Assembly (NCBI GenBank): GCA_032622095.1
Contig: CP136065.1
Location: 244,341,474-244,405,473 of the forward strand
Reading direction: 5' to 3'
Length of the DNA: 64,000 nucleotides
Source of the DNA: Siphonodentalium dalli
Lineage: Eukaryota; Mollusca; Scaphopoda; Gadilida; Siphonodentaliidae
The position numbers and the translations under genes were made by a program. The notes under the pieces are model-generated. The model saw only the letters and a program-made list of their open reading frames with translations. It did no database searches and was not told the origin of the DNA. This document shows, piece by piece, positions 45,676 to 57,200 of this stretch. How positions within the stretch are numbered: the first letter of the stretch is position 1; each line of letters opens with the position of its first letter.

Positions 45676-45887
45676 CTGCCCTGGTGTCCTCAGTGTGCCC
45701 ATCCGGGAAGGAGTTTAGTATGGGACTCTGCTATACACCATGCAAAGCCTCTTATAGTGGCATTGGTCCAATCTGCGTCGGTGACTGTCCGGCGGGATAC
45801 TCCGATCTCCATCTAAGGTTGTGTGCTAACGGCTGGGACGTAATATGGAAAACGAAATACTCCAGAGGCGCAGGCGTTCGACAATAG
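45676..45887 (+). CDS. Cysteine-rich exon of the small secreted protein, to stop
   Basis: Acceptor TTTACAG, phase 1. It encodes AALVSSVCPSGKEFSMGLCY, TPCKASYSGIGPICVGDCPA, GYSDLHLRLCANGWDVIWKT, then KYSRGAGVRQ and a stop. The C-P-x-G...G-L-C-Y-x-x-C-x-x-x-Y-x-G-x-G-P-x-C-x-x-x-C-P-x-G-Y pattern is a cysteine-rich module I know from secreted or lumenal proteins of many eukaryotes; I do not know a function. With exon 1 the predicted product is 85 aa, about 65 after signal cleavage. The last ten codons fall in a minisatellite unit, which supplies the stop, so the C-terminus may be truncated. ATTAAA at about 45983 could serve as a polyadenylation signal. Confidence 0.7.
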
Positions 45888-45985
45888 CGCATTCGAATGG
45901 CGTGATTACGTCAGAGGCGCGGGCGTTCGAATGGTGTGATTACCTCAGAGGCGCGGGCGTTCGAATGGTGTGATTCTTCTCATAC
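45858..45985. repeat. ~36-bp minisatellite overlapping the 3' end of the cysteine-rich exon
   Basis: CCAGAGGCGCAGGCGTTCGA, TCAGAGGCGCGGGCGTTCGA and TCAGAGGCGCGGGCGTTCGA again, each followed by ATGGYGTGATT. The first unit lies inside the coding exon. Confidence 0.8.
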
Positions 45986-46070
45986 ATTAAATGCTTTTCG
46001 CCTAATTTGTTTTATGTGTTATGCCATTATGACAAAGGGGTGTCGGGTCTGATAACCAAGCCCTGAAATA

Positions 46071-46240
46071 GTGAGCCTGTCATTTGCAGAATGAGGTCCC
46101 CAGAGGGTGAATTTAGTGATGCTATCTCACACAGCGGGCTAGCATCACCAAATTCACCCTCTGTGGACCTCATTCTGCTTATGCCTTAGCAGAATGAGGT
46201 TCCCAGAATGGGAATCTCATTCTGCAAATGACAGGCACAC
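46071..46240. mobile_element. MITE with GTGAGCCTGTCATTTGCAGA ends and TA duplication
   Basis: The left end is GTGAGCCTGTCATTTGCAGA and the right end TCTGCAAATGACAGGCACAC, a 25-base TIR with one mismatch. TA lies at 46069-46070 and 46241-46242. The interior is a nested palindrome (AATGAGGTCCCCAGAGGGTG against CACCCTCTGTGGACCTCATT). A relic is at 33033. Confidence 0.75.
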
Positions 46241-46259
46241 TAAATACAGGTATATCTCG

Positions 46260-46445
46260 CATTTTTCCCCAGAGGCCTTTGTATGCGAGTCTCCCATATG
46301 GTGCATCGCCTATATAAGAGATTCCACTGGCTTACAGTGTCGATGAAATATTGTTAGGCAAATGCGTGTGTAGTCTCTTATATATGAGAGGCTCGCATAT
46401 ATAAGAGGATGCATTGGCACAGGGTTTTCTCCGGTCATGAAAGGG
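46260..46445. mobile_element. piggyBac-type element, right end (truncated)
   Basis: GGCTCGCATATATAAGAGGA, TGCATTGGCACAGGGTTTTC, then CATGAAAGGG|TTAA. It matches the complete copies at 26937 and 27909. The left CCC end is missing. Confidence 0.7.
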
Positions 46446-46447
46446 TT

Positions 46448-46620
46448 AAGACCGGGTACACGAACACCGAACCGGCTGCCTGGACTGACACCAATACACC
46501 GAACACCGAACCGGCTTCCTGAACTGACACCAATACACCGAACCGGCTTCCTGGACTGACACCAATACACATCGAACACCGAACCGGCTGCCTGGACTGG
46601 CACCAACACACCAATTTATA
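46448..46620. repeat. ~39-bp tandem repeat, about four copies
   Basis: ACCGAACCGGCTGCCTGGAC then TGACACCAATACACC, with alternating insertions of ACACCGA. It produces repetitive minus-strand frames that I reject as genes. Confidence 0.8.
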
Positions 46621-46678
46621 GAGACAACTGGTAACCGAAATTGGATCATTCGGGCATCTACGGGTCAACAATATACAG

Positions 46679-46798
46679 TTGTCGCCCGTTGTCGAGGGAG
46701 ACATTGAGATTTGTCACCCGCTCGAGAATGGAATGTCTCCCGAGGAGCGGGTGACAAATCTCAATGTCTCCCGACTCCCGAGAAGAAGGGCAACAACT
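46679..46798. repeat. Long inverted repeat (foldback)
   Basis: TTGTCGCCCGTTGTCGAGGG, AGACATTGAGATTTGTCACC and CGCTCGAG are followed by the complements CGAGGAGCGGGTGACAAATC, TCAATGTCTCCCGACTCCCG and AGGGCAACAA. Arms are about 55 bases around AATGGAATG. Confidence 0.85.
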
Positions 46799-47269
46799 GT
46801 TTTGTTATCCGATTATACTACAGAAAAAAATCAGAAGGGTGGAAAACACTGTGTAGGAACGGAAGTGAACGATGTATCGCGGTAATCGAACATAAATAAA
46901 ACTCGCTCGCCTCAGCTTGACTACGGTACGTATATTTTCGTCTTTTCCTCCAATTGTGTCAAAATCCCAGCCCGGATGCCAACCTGCCTCGATGAGGGGT
47001 ATATTTCGCTACATTTTCGTACTAATTTCGTTTCAGTACCGTGTCTAGTTCTCTCGTAAATCAAGTTTAAACCTCCTATTTTCGTGCTAAAAACACGTCA
47101 CGTTTGCGATCAAAAGCACATTTTTCAAACTATACCATGTCTTATTTTATAACAAAGACATGTTTTGGATGCCTTGATATCCCATTGAAAGCCACGCTTA
47201 GCGTTTGTCCCCCGTTTCGTGTGTTTTCCCGAAATACGAGCCCGATTTCAAAGCGCGGTGGTCCAACAG

Positions 47270-47350
47270 AATTGAACGCACGGTAATATTTGACAAAAAA
47301 ACATTGAACGCACGGTATTTTTTTTATTATTTGTATTGAACGCACGGTAA
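47270..47350. repeat. Three-copy ATTGAACGCACGGTA repeat
   Basis: The 15-base box recurs three times at ~34-base spacing, with T/A-rich spacers. Confidence 0.7.
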
Positions 47351-47399
47351 ACATTCGATTACACCATGTAAAATGCCTTACTCTTAAACATTTTTGTAT

Positions 47400-50300
47400 A
47401 TTGGAGTTAAAACTGAGTCGTTAGTATTTAAATAGATTATAGACCACCAATAACAAACACATATGGACATAATTGAACTCATATTACGGTCGTATAAAAC
47501 TTTTAATTTATCCCTCAAGCTGGTGCCAAAAATATGCTATAATAGGGTTTTATATGCCGTGGCAAGGTGTTTTGAACCGAAATACATATATGCTATATTA
47601 GGGTTTTATGTGGAGTGGCATGGGGTTCTGAACCGAAATAAATATAATGTCCATGTATGAACATGGATGTGGTTGTACCCCCCCCCCCCCCATTGATCAA
47701 ATACTACTAATAGTTGGAAAATTTAACCCTCCAATTTAACAGCATGCAGTTGGAAAATTCAGACTTTAACCAGATAGAATCTTGATCTTTCTGGCTTGAT
47801 TTTAGTCTAAATTTGCATTTGTTATTTAGCCTAGTTGAAAAATTCCAACAGATAATCACAACCCAAAAGGGTTGTTTTACGGTATTGCGTAAGCGACGCA
47901 AGTATAGTTGTGACGTCAGTAATTTCTATACCCCATCAACATGAAATTTTTTTTTACATCCGGGCGATTCAGACCTATGGGGCCCTATGGTGGCCGCCAT
48001 GTTGGAATAGAATTGACAAATTAATAAAACGAATTTATTTTTCTTCTTCGATCAGCCTCCCCATAGTAACACTATTAAATTTGAAACACAAAATCAACCT
48101 TATTCAAAATTAAATGCTTAATGTGGATTTAGCTGACACGGGCGCATAGCATTCGGCAAACCTCGCCAGATTCCGTACCGTTATAGTTTACAAATTACGT
48201 CCCCTGGCAGGCCATAGCAACGTTGGAAATGATGACGTAATTTCTTTACAAAATGGTGGCGCTCTCTTATTTGCGAAATTTGAAATTGAATTGCTTGTGA
48301 TTGTTATCGCTCGTATTTTAAATGTACAACGGTATCACAGCACGTAAGCGTTAAGAACAAACGAGAAAGCACAAGCGAAGATAGCACAACGAGCCCATTA
48401 CTGGAATGACTTTAGAGTCAAAGCAGTCAAACGAAGACGAATAACAACAACACTAGAACTTGTTTTGAACTTGGAAGTTTAAAAGTGAAAATCAGTCAGT
48501 CGGAAAGAAACTCAATGACGAATCTGTGACTGAAAAAAATATGAAAATGAAGGTCACAGGATTGAAATGTGGACTGGTCTGTGCAGACTGGTCACCACGG
48601 CGATTTGACTTGTTCTGTTATTGTTCAATTTTAAGTCTGTTTTCACCTGAACTGGATAGACTTGCAACTGCAAGCGGCAAATTGTTCAGTCTACTAACTA
48701 ACTACTTCTCTAAATAGTAAATTTAATTGTTAATATCTAACACAGTCAGGTCAAGCCTCAACTTGGGTCAAGGAAATCAGAAAACGGACATTTCAGAGCT
48801 GACTGATTTACTCATTTACTCACTCAGTATAGACAGTATAGTTCAGTAATGAACCGTTGAACGTAGCACGTAGCTGGAACTTGTGGAAGCAGTATTCGGT
48901 GAAAGCGGTCATGTGGCCTTCTAATCTAATAATATTAGGATTGTATTAGTCAATTTAGTGATTACAGATTAGTAAATTTAATTATCAATGACTTCAGGCT
49001 CAGCCTCACCCACTCACTGCCAGTCACTGGTGAATGTGACTCCGGTCAAAATTCAATTCTAGCCATCTACAGATCAGTCAACACACAGATGTAACAAACA
49101 TGCAAACCCCAGTGAATTGGTGACTAACAAAGTGGGTCGTTTATCTTCTTGTTGAGTGAAGGAAAAGAAGAACATCTCCCAATCCCACTTGGTTTCGGCA
49201 CACTGCAGGGTTCATGCAGTGACTGGTGAGAGGATATGCTTCTGGGCCAACTTTCCATCTGTGTGTATGAATTCTGTTTCCTGTGATGGACACATCGAGT
49301 TAAATATAATAATTATAATGCATGGTGATTAGTTTTAGCATTCTCACATATTAAATAATTCATGATTTTAACACTGTGTTCTCGATTTAAACCTTAAGCA
49401 TTAAGCGGGAGCTTGACCAGCATGGCTAGCATATATATTAACTAGTGGCTATTTGTGGAAAAATTATTAAATATAGCCCTGCGTACTTGCTATTGTCGAC
49501 TTGACACATTGGGATTGGAATAATATGTATGCTAAATATAATAATTCCAGGACAACTTAGTTGAACTGTCGCGACCTTCTTGTTATACATGTACATGACT
49601 AATGAGGCAATCATATAAATGTTTAATCTAGTAGCATTTTCTCAGACCATGCCATGAATATCTATGTATCTATACCCATCAAGAATGATATATTCCACCA
49701 GTACAAAGTTTTTGCTGTTGCGATAGGGAAGTAACTAGTACAGTTAATAAATTATGAAGTACCTTTCATTAATAATGTGTGTCATAGAATGTGAAGATCC
49801 AACTTTGAAATGGCAAGATTTAAATGACTTTGTGGTGGATTTTCCTTTGCGTCCCTCATACTAATGTCATTCCTCCTGGGCAATTATTAAAATGTTTATA
49901 TACTATCAGATGCCTAACAATAGTGTCAGCATGTGCCGCATGATTAGTAATTTCAGATAAAATTCTCAACGATCATTAAGTTTTTTCGCATAGAGACATA
50001 TATAGAATTAAATTGAAATAGAATTAAATAGAATTAAATTTCCATCAATATTGTTAATTTCAGTCTAGGTCTCCGCTATCACTATTATTGACCATCACAA
50101 TGCTTAGACATCTGAGAGTACGATATAAGCTCACAAAAGTCATGAACAAGCATGCAATCTCGAGCTGGGACCACCCTTAATACTTGTTTCTCATCATCTA
50201 CTTCACAGAAGGGGTCACTCCTAAGTAGTAACCGTATAGGAAACACACCGAACATACTACTATTGCACAATGACATCAGTTTGTTTGATCTAAATTATTT

Positions 50301-50870
50301 AGCCCCAAAACAATAGTCATTTGGCAAATTATCTCATTCCTTTTCGAAGCCTGTCATCTACTGAAGATGGATCCTACCAGGGCCATAAATTATGTCTCAT
50401 TGAGTCATTGTGTCCCATCCATGTAAATCGCTGAAAGTCAAGCATACATACTGTAAACCTCTATAAATAAATCAGATGTGGCTATGTGAAATATGCAATA
50501 AATCCCCGTTTTCATAAAAATGTATTCAGTATTATATGTAAATTTATCCAATAAAGATATTTTTCCCTTGAAGGTCCTTAATCCGAATCAATAGTCCCCA
50601 TATCATCAGATTCCAACAACAAGAAGATTTTTTGAAATGCCGCTTCAGTTGACAGAATTAATTGCTCGAAAATAATGCTAACTGCAGTCAATTATGGCAT
50701 AAAATTGTCAAAAACCTGTACTTTATCAACTTTTTGCTCAACGAATATTGCTGGTTTGTCAAACATCTGACACACACAAAAAAAAACCAGTTGATTTTAG
50801 AGTTATCCATCTCCATCTGCAATTTGGTCAGAGAAAGTATTCTCGTCTGCTGTTTGCTGGGCCACGTAAA
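47400..50870. other. No supported gene (47.4-50.9 kb)
   Basis: A two-copy ~64-bp repeat at 47530-47645 (TATGCTATAATAGGGTTTTA...GAACCGAAATA) and a C-homopolymer at 47678-47690. Open frames up to 72 codons are unrecognised. Confidence 0.45.
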
Positions 50871-50879
50871 ATTTAAATG

Positions 50880-52290
50880 ATAGATTTTAAAAATCGGTAT
50901 CTGATCACTCTGAGCTTTGATGTTGTGGGTTCCTCGACTTGAATAAAATATTTTTCACCTCCGAAGTCAAGTAAATAGTAATCTGTGAGGGTTAATTCGG
51001 ATTGAGTACCTTTAAAATTGCAAAAATTAAATTAAATAATTTTGCCTTGAAAATTGGTTGCTTGGCCAGATTCAACCTTCACCTGATGATTGCATTTTGA
51101 AGAAATATACAATGTAGTAACATGTGCTATATGGCTAATATCTCTTGACTGGCGCCATGGATATTGGTCTAGAAAGTAGAGAAATGTTAGAGGCAATATC
51201 TCACTCTGACCCATGTCTAACTGTGGCCCACATTCCCACATTCCTCTATATCTGGTGCTGCAACATATTCTCGTGCAAATAGGTTTATTTGTACCTTAAT
51301 ATTCACATATGTTCATATTTTTTGTATTTATTTAAAACTAACGCCATTATACACTCTGTCAGGGCACCCTGAGTCACCACACCAAATTTCGTTGAAATCT
51401 GAGCACCAATATTAACAAAGACATGTTGGTCTCAACTTTACTCCAGTCTTATATATATATATATAAACAGTCCCATGAAACGTATACATTTATTGATGGA
51501 CGTGTCATGGGCTCTTCATACAGGATCAGGTTCATTATTCCGAAGGTTCCATATTCCGAACGGTCGCTATTCCAAAGGTTCTTATTAAGAAGGTTCGCTA
51601 GTCTGAATGTATGCTATTCTGGGCGTATTTAACCAGAAAAGATGGACACCTCTAATACCAAGTAGTTATTATTACCACGATTTTACAGTTATCTATCTTT
51701 ATCTGGAAGACCGCCCGTTTGACCTCGTCCTGGCACGATTAGGCCCAGAAACAATAAAAATAGCAAACTGCAAAGATCGATATCTAATTACTCTGAGCTT
51801 TGATGGGTGGGTTCGACACTAATCAAATATTTTTTTCTCACCGAAGCCAAAGAAAGAGTAATTTAGCAGCGTCTTATCGGATTGAGTACCTTTAAGTTAT
51901 TTCCTTCATAAAAAGAGTCTTATGATAAAGAACCCTCTCGATACTTTAGAATATAGATAATAGAATGAAACTTCAAAATAACAAGTTATAAAAACCTTCT
52001 GAATATTGAGGAATATAGAGAACCTTGGGAATAGCGAAACTTCGGTATAATGAACCTTGGGAATAGCGAATCTTTGGACATAGAGTGACATGTCGCCGTC
52101 CTACGGTCCATACGCACTGGCGTGATCGTGATTCGTATATCCAAAGTTGGCCAGAAATACAGGCACTACTATGAAACATACATTTATCATTTTATAGATG
52201 GACGTACGTGTTTTGGGTTGTCCATACGTACTGACGTAATCATATTAGTAATTGAGAGGAGTTTTATCGGATTGAGTACCTTTAATGAGT
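50880..52290. repeat. Cluster of a dispersed repeat ending TCGGATTGAGTACCTTTAA
   Basis: 50885-51018 and 51764-51897 share CGGTATCTGATCACTCTGAG-like sequence, CTTTGATG, GTGGGTTC, AAATATTTTT(T)CACC, CGAAG and the end GGATTGAGTACCTTTAA. The last ~25 bases recur at 52264-52286 and at 11257-11277. ATGAAACGTATACATTTATT/TTGATGGACGT at 51476 and a related stretch at 52171 are also repeated. GGTTCGCTATTCC motifs occur at 51541-51600, and their complements at 52018-52080. Confidence 0.6.
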
Positions 52291-52299
52291 TGAATCATC

Positions 52300-53210
52300 C
52301 ATCCAATTCTAATAGTATACATTGAATAGGCGCGTTGTTGCTTTTCATGTTTAGGCGTGAATGACGTCATTAATTTTTACAATACCATGAAACAGAATTT
52401 CGACGCGATGAAAATCCGGACAAGAAAAATGGGTTAAAAATTACGTGACTTCCGCTCCGCTTTTGCCAAGCCTTGTGGGAACAATAATATCAAATTGTGA
52501 AATCACGGAATCGGAAGTGGACCAAGTGGGATGGTTATGAAATTAGCAACTTCAGTTTTTCTGAACAATTCCTATGTTATGTAGGCTTATGAATTAGTTT
52601 CATTTTGACCATTTTCGTTGGTTAGCTGACCGAAAACCAGCGAAGACGTCATGACCAGGTCCATGACGTCATTTACGTCAGTTGGTTTTGTGGGCCAGAA
52701 TCCAGACACATTTGGTCTTTACCGGAAACGCCGATTTTACATCACTAGACTAAACGCAATTATATATACAAAATGGCCAAAGGACATTTTATATACAATG
52801 TGCACACAATAAATATGGGATCCCTCCCTACAAACGTGTTGTTTGTTTGTTTGGTTTTCATTGTTCCTTTTTTGTTTGTTCTTCTTTTAAAACTAGTGAG
52901 TGCATATAAGATTATATTCTTCATCATGTTTTCAAATGTCATTTTGACTATCAGTTTGAATTTTTGACCATGCAATGAGCTAATTCAGCTGCCTTCCACA
53001 ATATATACACTTAAATGTAATTAAGAGACTTCTCTAAAGACCATTTTCTAGAATACAGACTGGATTCAAACGAGAGATGTTTTCTATTGACAAAAGCTAG
53101 CTAGCTAGCGCATGAAACTGTTCGCGCGAAAGATTTCCCCAGTGATATTTTGGGATATAGCGCCCATATAAACATTTATATTTGTCTATATAAACGTGGG
53201 AAGTTGCTAG
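52300..53210. other. No supported gene (52.3-53.2 kb)
   Basis: Short, hydrophobic T-rich frames such as 52773-52967 look compositional. Nothing was recognised. Confidence 0.4.
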
Positions 53211-53221
53211 CTTTAGTTTGG

Positions 53222-53456
53222 CTGAAGGGGTCACTCTCACCAAACAAGTGCTGAAGGGTACACAGGATTCGCAAAATGTGCTGAAGGGTACACAGGGTTT
53301 GTGATCGCCACTAACACCGTTACTTAAACTGTGTTTCTGAAAGTCTGGCGTCCATTAGCAGTTTGTTTTCAGTTCATTTTAATGTTCATTGGAACGTAAA
53401 CAATTATTCTATAAGAGAAATCATGGCACTTTTTTTTGTGAGAGTGACCCCTTCAG
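53222..53456. mobile_element. 235-bp MITE with perfect 11-bp target duplication
   Basis: The ends are CTGAAGGGGTCACTCTCAC and its exact complement GTGAGAGTGACCCCTTCAG. CTTTAGTTTGG is duplicated exactly at 53211-53221 and 53457-53467. The interior has a two-copy GTGCTGAAGGGTACACAGG repeat. An 11-bp duplication suggests a Mutator-type source, but no related TIR is seen in the MULE at 9120. Confidence 0.85.
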
Positions 53457-53479
53457 CTTTAGTTTGGCATGGATGTGTA

Positions 53480-54030
53480 TGAGTTGTTTTAACGAGATAC
53501 GTGGTGGCAGGGTGGTTGTACTGTAGTGTTCCGCGGAATCCGCCCCTCCAACTTTGGTGAAAGTATTCAACATTTTTAAATCCCATAACTGACACAGCAA
53601 CAGTTGGAAACTACGTATATAGATGGAGATTGTTGTGATAGTTTGATGTATTTCTGTGGTTGCTCCACTACGTGTCACGTGCGATCATATTTGCATTTAG
53701 TACGGTTATATTCAATACAGTCATACGCGAAGGAATTTTGATGCAGCACCGGAATTTCATGTTAAATCGTAGGAAGTATCAAACAGTTTCCAAGTACATT
53801 TTAGGCACCCGGTGCAGGCGCGGGCACTCGACGCTGCTGTTATATCTGTAGTGGGGACAGTAATCAAGATATTTAGGTTATGGAGAAAATAACTTTAATA
53901 GCTAAATGTGTGACAACCACTAGTTTTACAGTATTATGTGGATTGACAGCTTAAGATTAAATTATATGTGCCTAATAATATCTTCTTTATATTGTTGTGA
54001 TGCCGCGCTGAATGCTCACCACTCTGCTAT
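53480..54030. other. Putative 3' flank of the locus B FReD gene
   Basis: No gene. On the minus strand it lies immediately downstream of the FReD stop. An ATTAAA-type signal is possible near 53893. Confidence 0.35.
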
Positions 54031-54034
54031 TCTC

Positions 54035-54282
54035 CTAACACGGTCTGATTTTCATCTCTGTCCACTTCAGTGAGTAGTAATACCCGCGAAACCACCTCCA
54101 CACCACACCTTGTGCGAAGAGATTCGTTTGGCCGTGGAGATACTCTCCGTTGAGGTGGTTTCCGTGGCATGCTGAGAACCACCAACCTCCTTTGAAGAAC
54201 TCTGCACAGTGTTTGTTATCATGAGCGTCATTGTCCTGGTCCAGCGTACTAAATGGGTATCCGTTGGTACTGAATGAGTTGC
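54035..54282 (-). CDS. Locus B FReD exon 4, terminal, with stop
   Basis: Acceptor TTTAATTCCCAG. It encodes NSFSTNGYPFSTLDQDNDAH, DNKHCAEFFKGGWWFSACHG, NHLNGEYLHGQTNLFAQG, VVWRWFRGYYYSLKWTEMK and IRPC, then TAG. The calcium-coordinating DQDND loop, the Cys pair and the GWW core are intact. Confidence 0.93.
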
Positions 54283-57200
54283 CTGGGAATTAAACAAACG
54301 TGCACATGATAAGGGAAGTCTAACATCATGTTCAGCCTGATCCCATGTTGTCAGCGAGTAACCGATGAATAAATCGTCGCCTGTCTTAAGTAGTGTACAT
54401 ACGAGTCCGTTGCGTTGATAATAGATTAATGCATACAACGTAGCTATTCTAATTTAAACGCAACGTACACGTAAGACGTAACGCATGCTTTATATTATGT
54501 CGTATATTGTGGGGGGTGGCATAAACTGGCAAGACTGTCTTCCTGCCACCCCCTGTCTTCCTGCCATCACCTGTCTTCCTGCCATCCCCAAATGGTGTCA
54601 AATGAGAATGAGTCTAAGTTGTTTGGATTAACAGGTTTTACATTATCGTAGAACTAATTTATTCCAGAAAGATTGATTTGCAATATTGCATTTATTACAA
54701 TAGCGAACGCATTAGCTGCAATTATTAAGCAGAAGCTCTAACGCGACGTACGCGTCCGTGCGAACGATTTAACGCAGTCAACGGATTGTGTCATCGCAAA
54801 GTATGGACCAACGCAACTGATTATTGTGAACATTACTTTACGAACAGGCGTACATGTAGACACTATAATGGAGGTCTAGCATAATGTGGTGTCACCACCA
54901 CCATCACCCACCACAGGATTCCGGTGGGGTACGCAGGATTCATAGCCCCTGTAGCATGGACCTCGAGCTTCATTATTCATGTTCGATTCAACAGGTATTT
55001 AGCTGTCGACAAAATATACCGTTTCTCAGCTTTTATAGCACCAACTTATCCAAATGTTGATAATGGCGACAAAGTTCTGTGAAATTCAGTGTGTGTTTCT
55101 TGACATTTTAACGTTTTATACAGTGCATTACTATGTGTAATAACTATATTTTCTTAAAGTCCATTGCAATGGCGGTTCCAGTCCATGTATACTCTGTTTT
55201 GATTATATCATGTTGCGGGGGATAAAAAATATATGGATGAATATGTTAATTACTCCTATATGAACATTATGTATCACATATACATTTATTCAAGTCATAC
55301 AATTAAAAAAAAAAGGCGAGCCCGACTTTTCTTCAGCATGACGTAATATAGACCAATTTCGTTAGGTCATTCCTAATATGGAACAGTAATGGCCACTTGG
55401 CTCTTTTTATGCCCAAATGGGGAGGACACAAGTTGGAGGTTCAAATGAGGTTTATCCTTTTATATCGGGGCCTAGCATTCACCATTCTGTGAACGGATAT
55501 TCAGGATTCAGGGGCACGAAGTTGACCAACAAATAATTGCGAGTAAAGGCCGAAAAGTTTGTGTTCATATGCTTAATATGGCACAGGTTAGCGACTTGCA
55601 ACTGAGGAAGATCCTATTGGTTGTAACTTTCTTTTGACTTTTCAAAACTTTACCTCTTTGGTCTTGTAAAATTTTAAAGTATTACCTTTTTCCTTAAATT
55701 ACAAATTCTTAGGCATCTTTGATTTTAATTACCCTCTTTCGATCTGTACGTTCTTAATTACTTTTCAAAATATTTCCAGCCGCTCCGTGACTTTGCTCTC
55801 CGACTCAAAATTTATGCCAAGAACACGAGGAACACAGTATCTGCATGTGATTGGGACCCTGACCCTAATATATCCCCTTTCTTTCATATACTTTGCAGAC
55901 ACTCTCCTCTTGTTCTTGACATCCATTACATTTTTGCTCCGCCAATATTATGTGGGTAAAATGACGAATATGTTTGAGGCGTTTTTCTTTCTTACTAAAA
56001 CCTATGTTGACTAACAAATAGGCCATTTATGGTCTACCTGCCAGTGCTTCACTTTGACTTGTTTTCTGTCATTCTGGTGTGCTAGGTTTGGTGTTGCTTA
56101 CCCTGGAACTCGTGTTACCTGGTCTGACACCCACTTACCTGATTGGTTACACATAAAAACAAATGAGGTTTATCCTTTTATATCGGGGCCTAGCATTCAC
56201 CATTCTGTGAACGGATATTCATGATTCAGGGGCAGGAAGTTGACCAACAAATAATTTAAATCGCTACCCGGGTTTATTGCGTGTGAGTTCGAACGAAAGT
56301 AGCCACAAAAGACACCAAGATAGCTACCCCCAAGTATATCGCATCAGCTCTGCCAACTCCGGCGAAACTTCCGGCCCTGGCCAGTGATCCTTGCTGTTGA
56401 TGATTATGAACTAAATTTATTGGACAAATTGAAATTAGTTAGTACTACATGTCAATTTTGTGATGAGCATGGCTGATAGAAAACAGTTAATATTGCAAAC
56501 AACTGCGCAATTCAACTACTACTGCTTCTACCACTACTATGATTTCATACGTAGCACATGTAGCCATTCTATTTAAGTTTTTACAGTAATGTATTGTTTA
56601 TATTTGCCTTAGAAATAATAGCTCCGTTGTTGTTGTTGTTGTTGTTGTTGAAGTATCGAATCATTCTAACTGAATGCGACTTTCATTGAATAATAAGACA
56701 TTTACAAAAGTACTTACCGGCGTCACCATGGTAACCCGTTAAATGCAGTCTGTATTTGGTGGCCGGGCTGCTGATAAAAAAGGTGTCGTATTCAGCGAAT
56801 GCCGTCTTATTGTCGAAGTCTTCAAGGTCTACCCTCAGCATGTATCGTCTCTTATTCGTCATGTAACTGATGAGTCGATTCCCTGTCGTAATATAGAACG
56901 GTTTGTGAATAATGTTTATCCCAACTTTGGCTGAGTATCACAGATTGAATAGCCTTAGAGTAGTCGTTTATCAATTAATACACGAAGTTATCACTTTCCC
57001 CAATTATCTAATTCGTGGCAAAATTGCTCACTTAAACTTTTTGGTGCATATTACCGGCTGTCATGACCCAATCTGGATAATTCAGTTCGCGATGTGTAGT
57101 GGACGAAGTTTGTGAGTAACTCTGACATGGACGAAAATCTGGATCGAGTTCCAATCTTTGTCTCATTTGAGGGACTTCCCTGTGTGCAATTCCGATCGTA

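Noticed and set aside
46310..46704. Repetitive Ser/Gly/Val frames on the minus strand
   Set aside because: They follow the ~39-bp tandem repeat in three frames.
56743..56934. Plus-strand 63-codon frame
   Set aside because: Antisense shadow of FReD exon 3.
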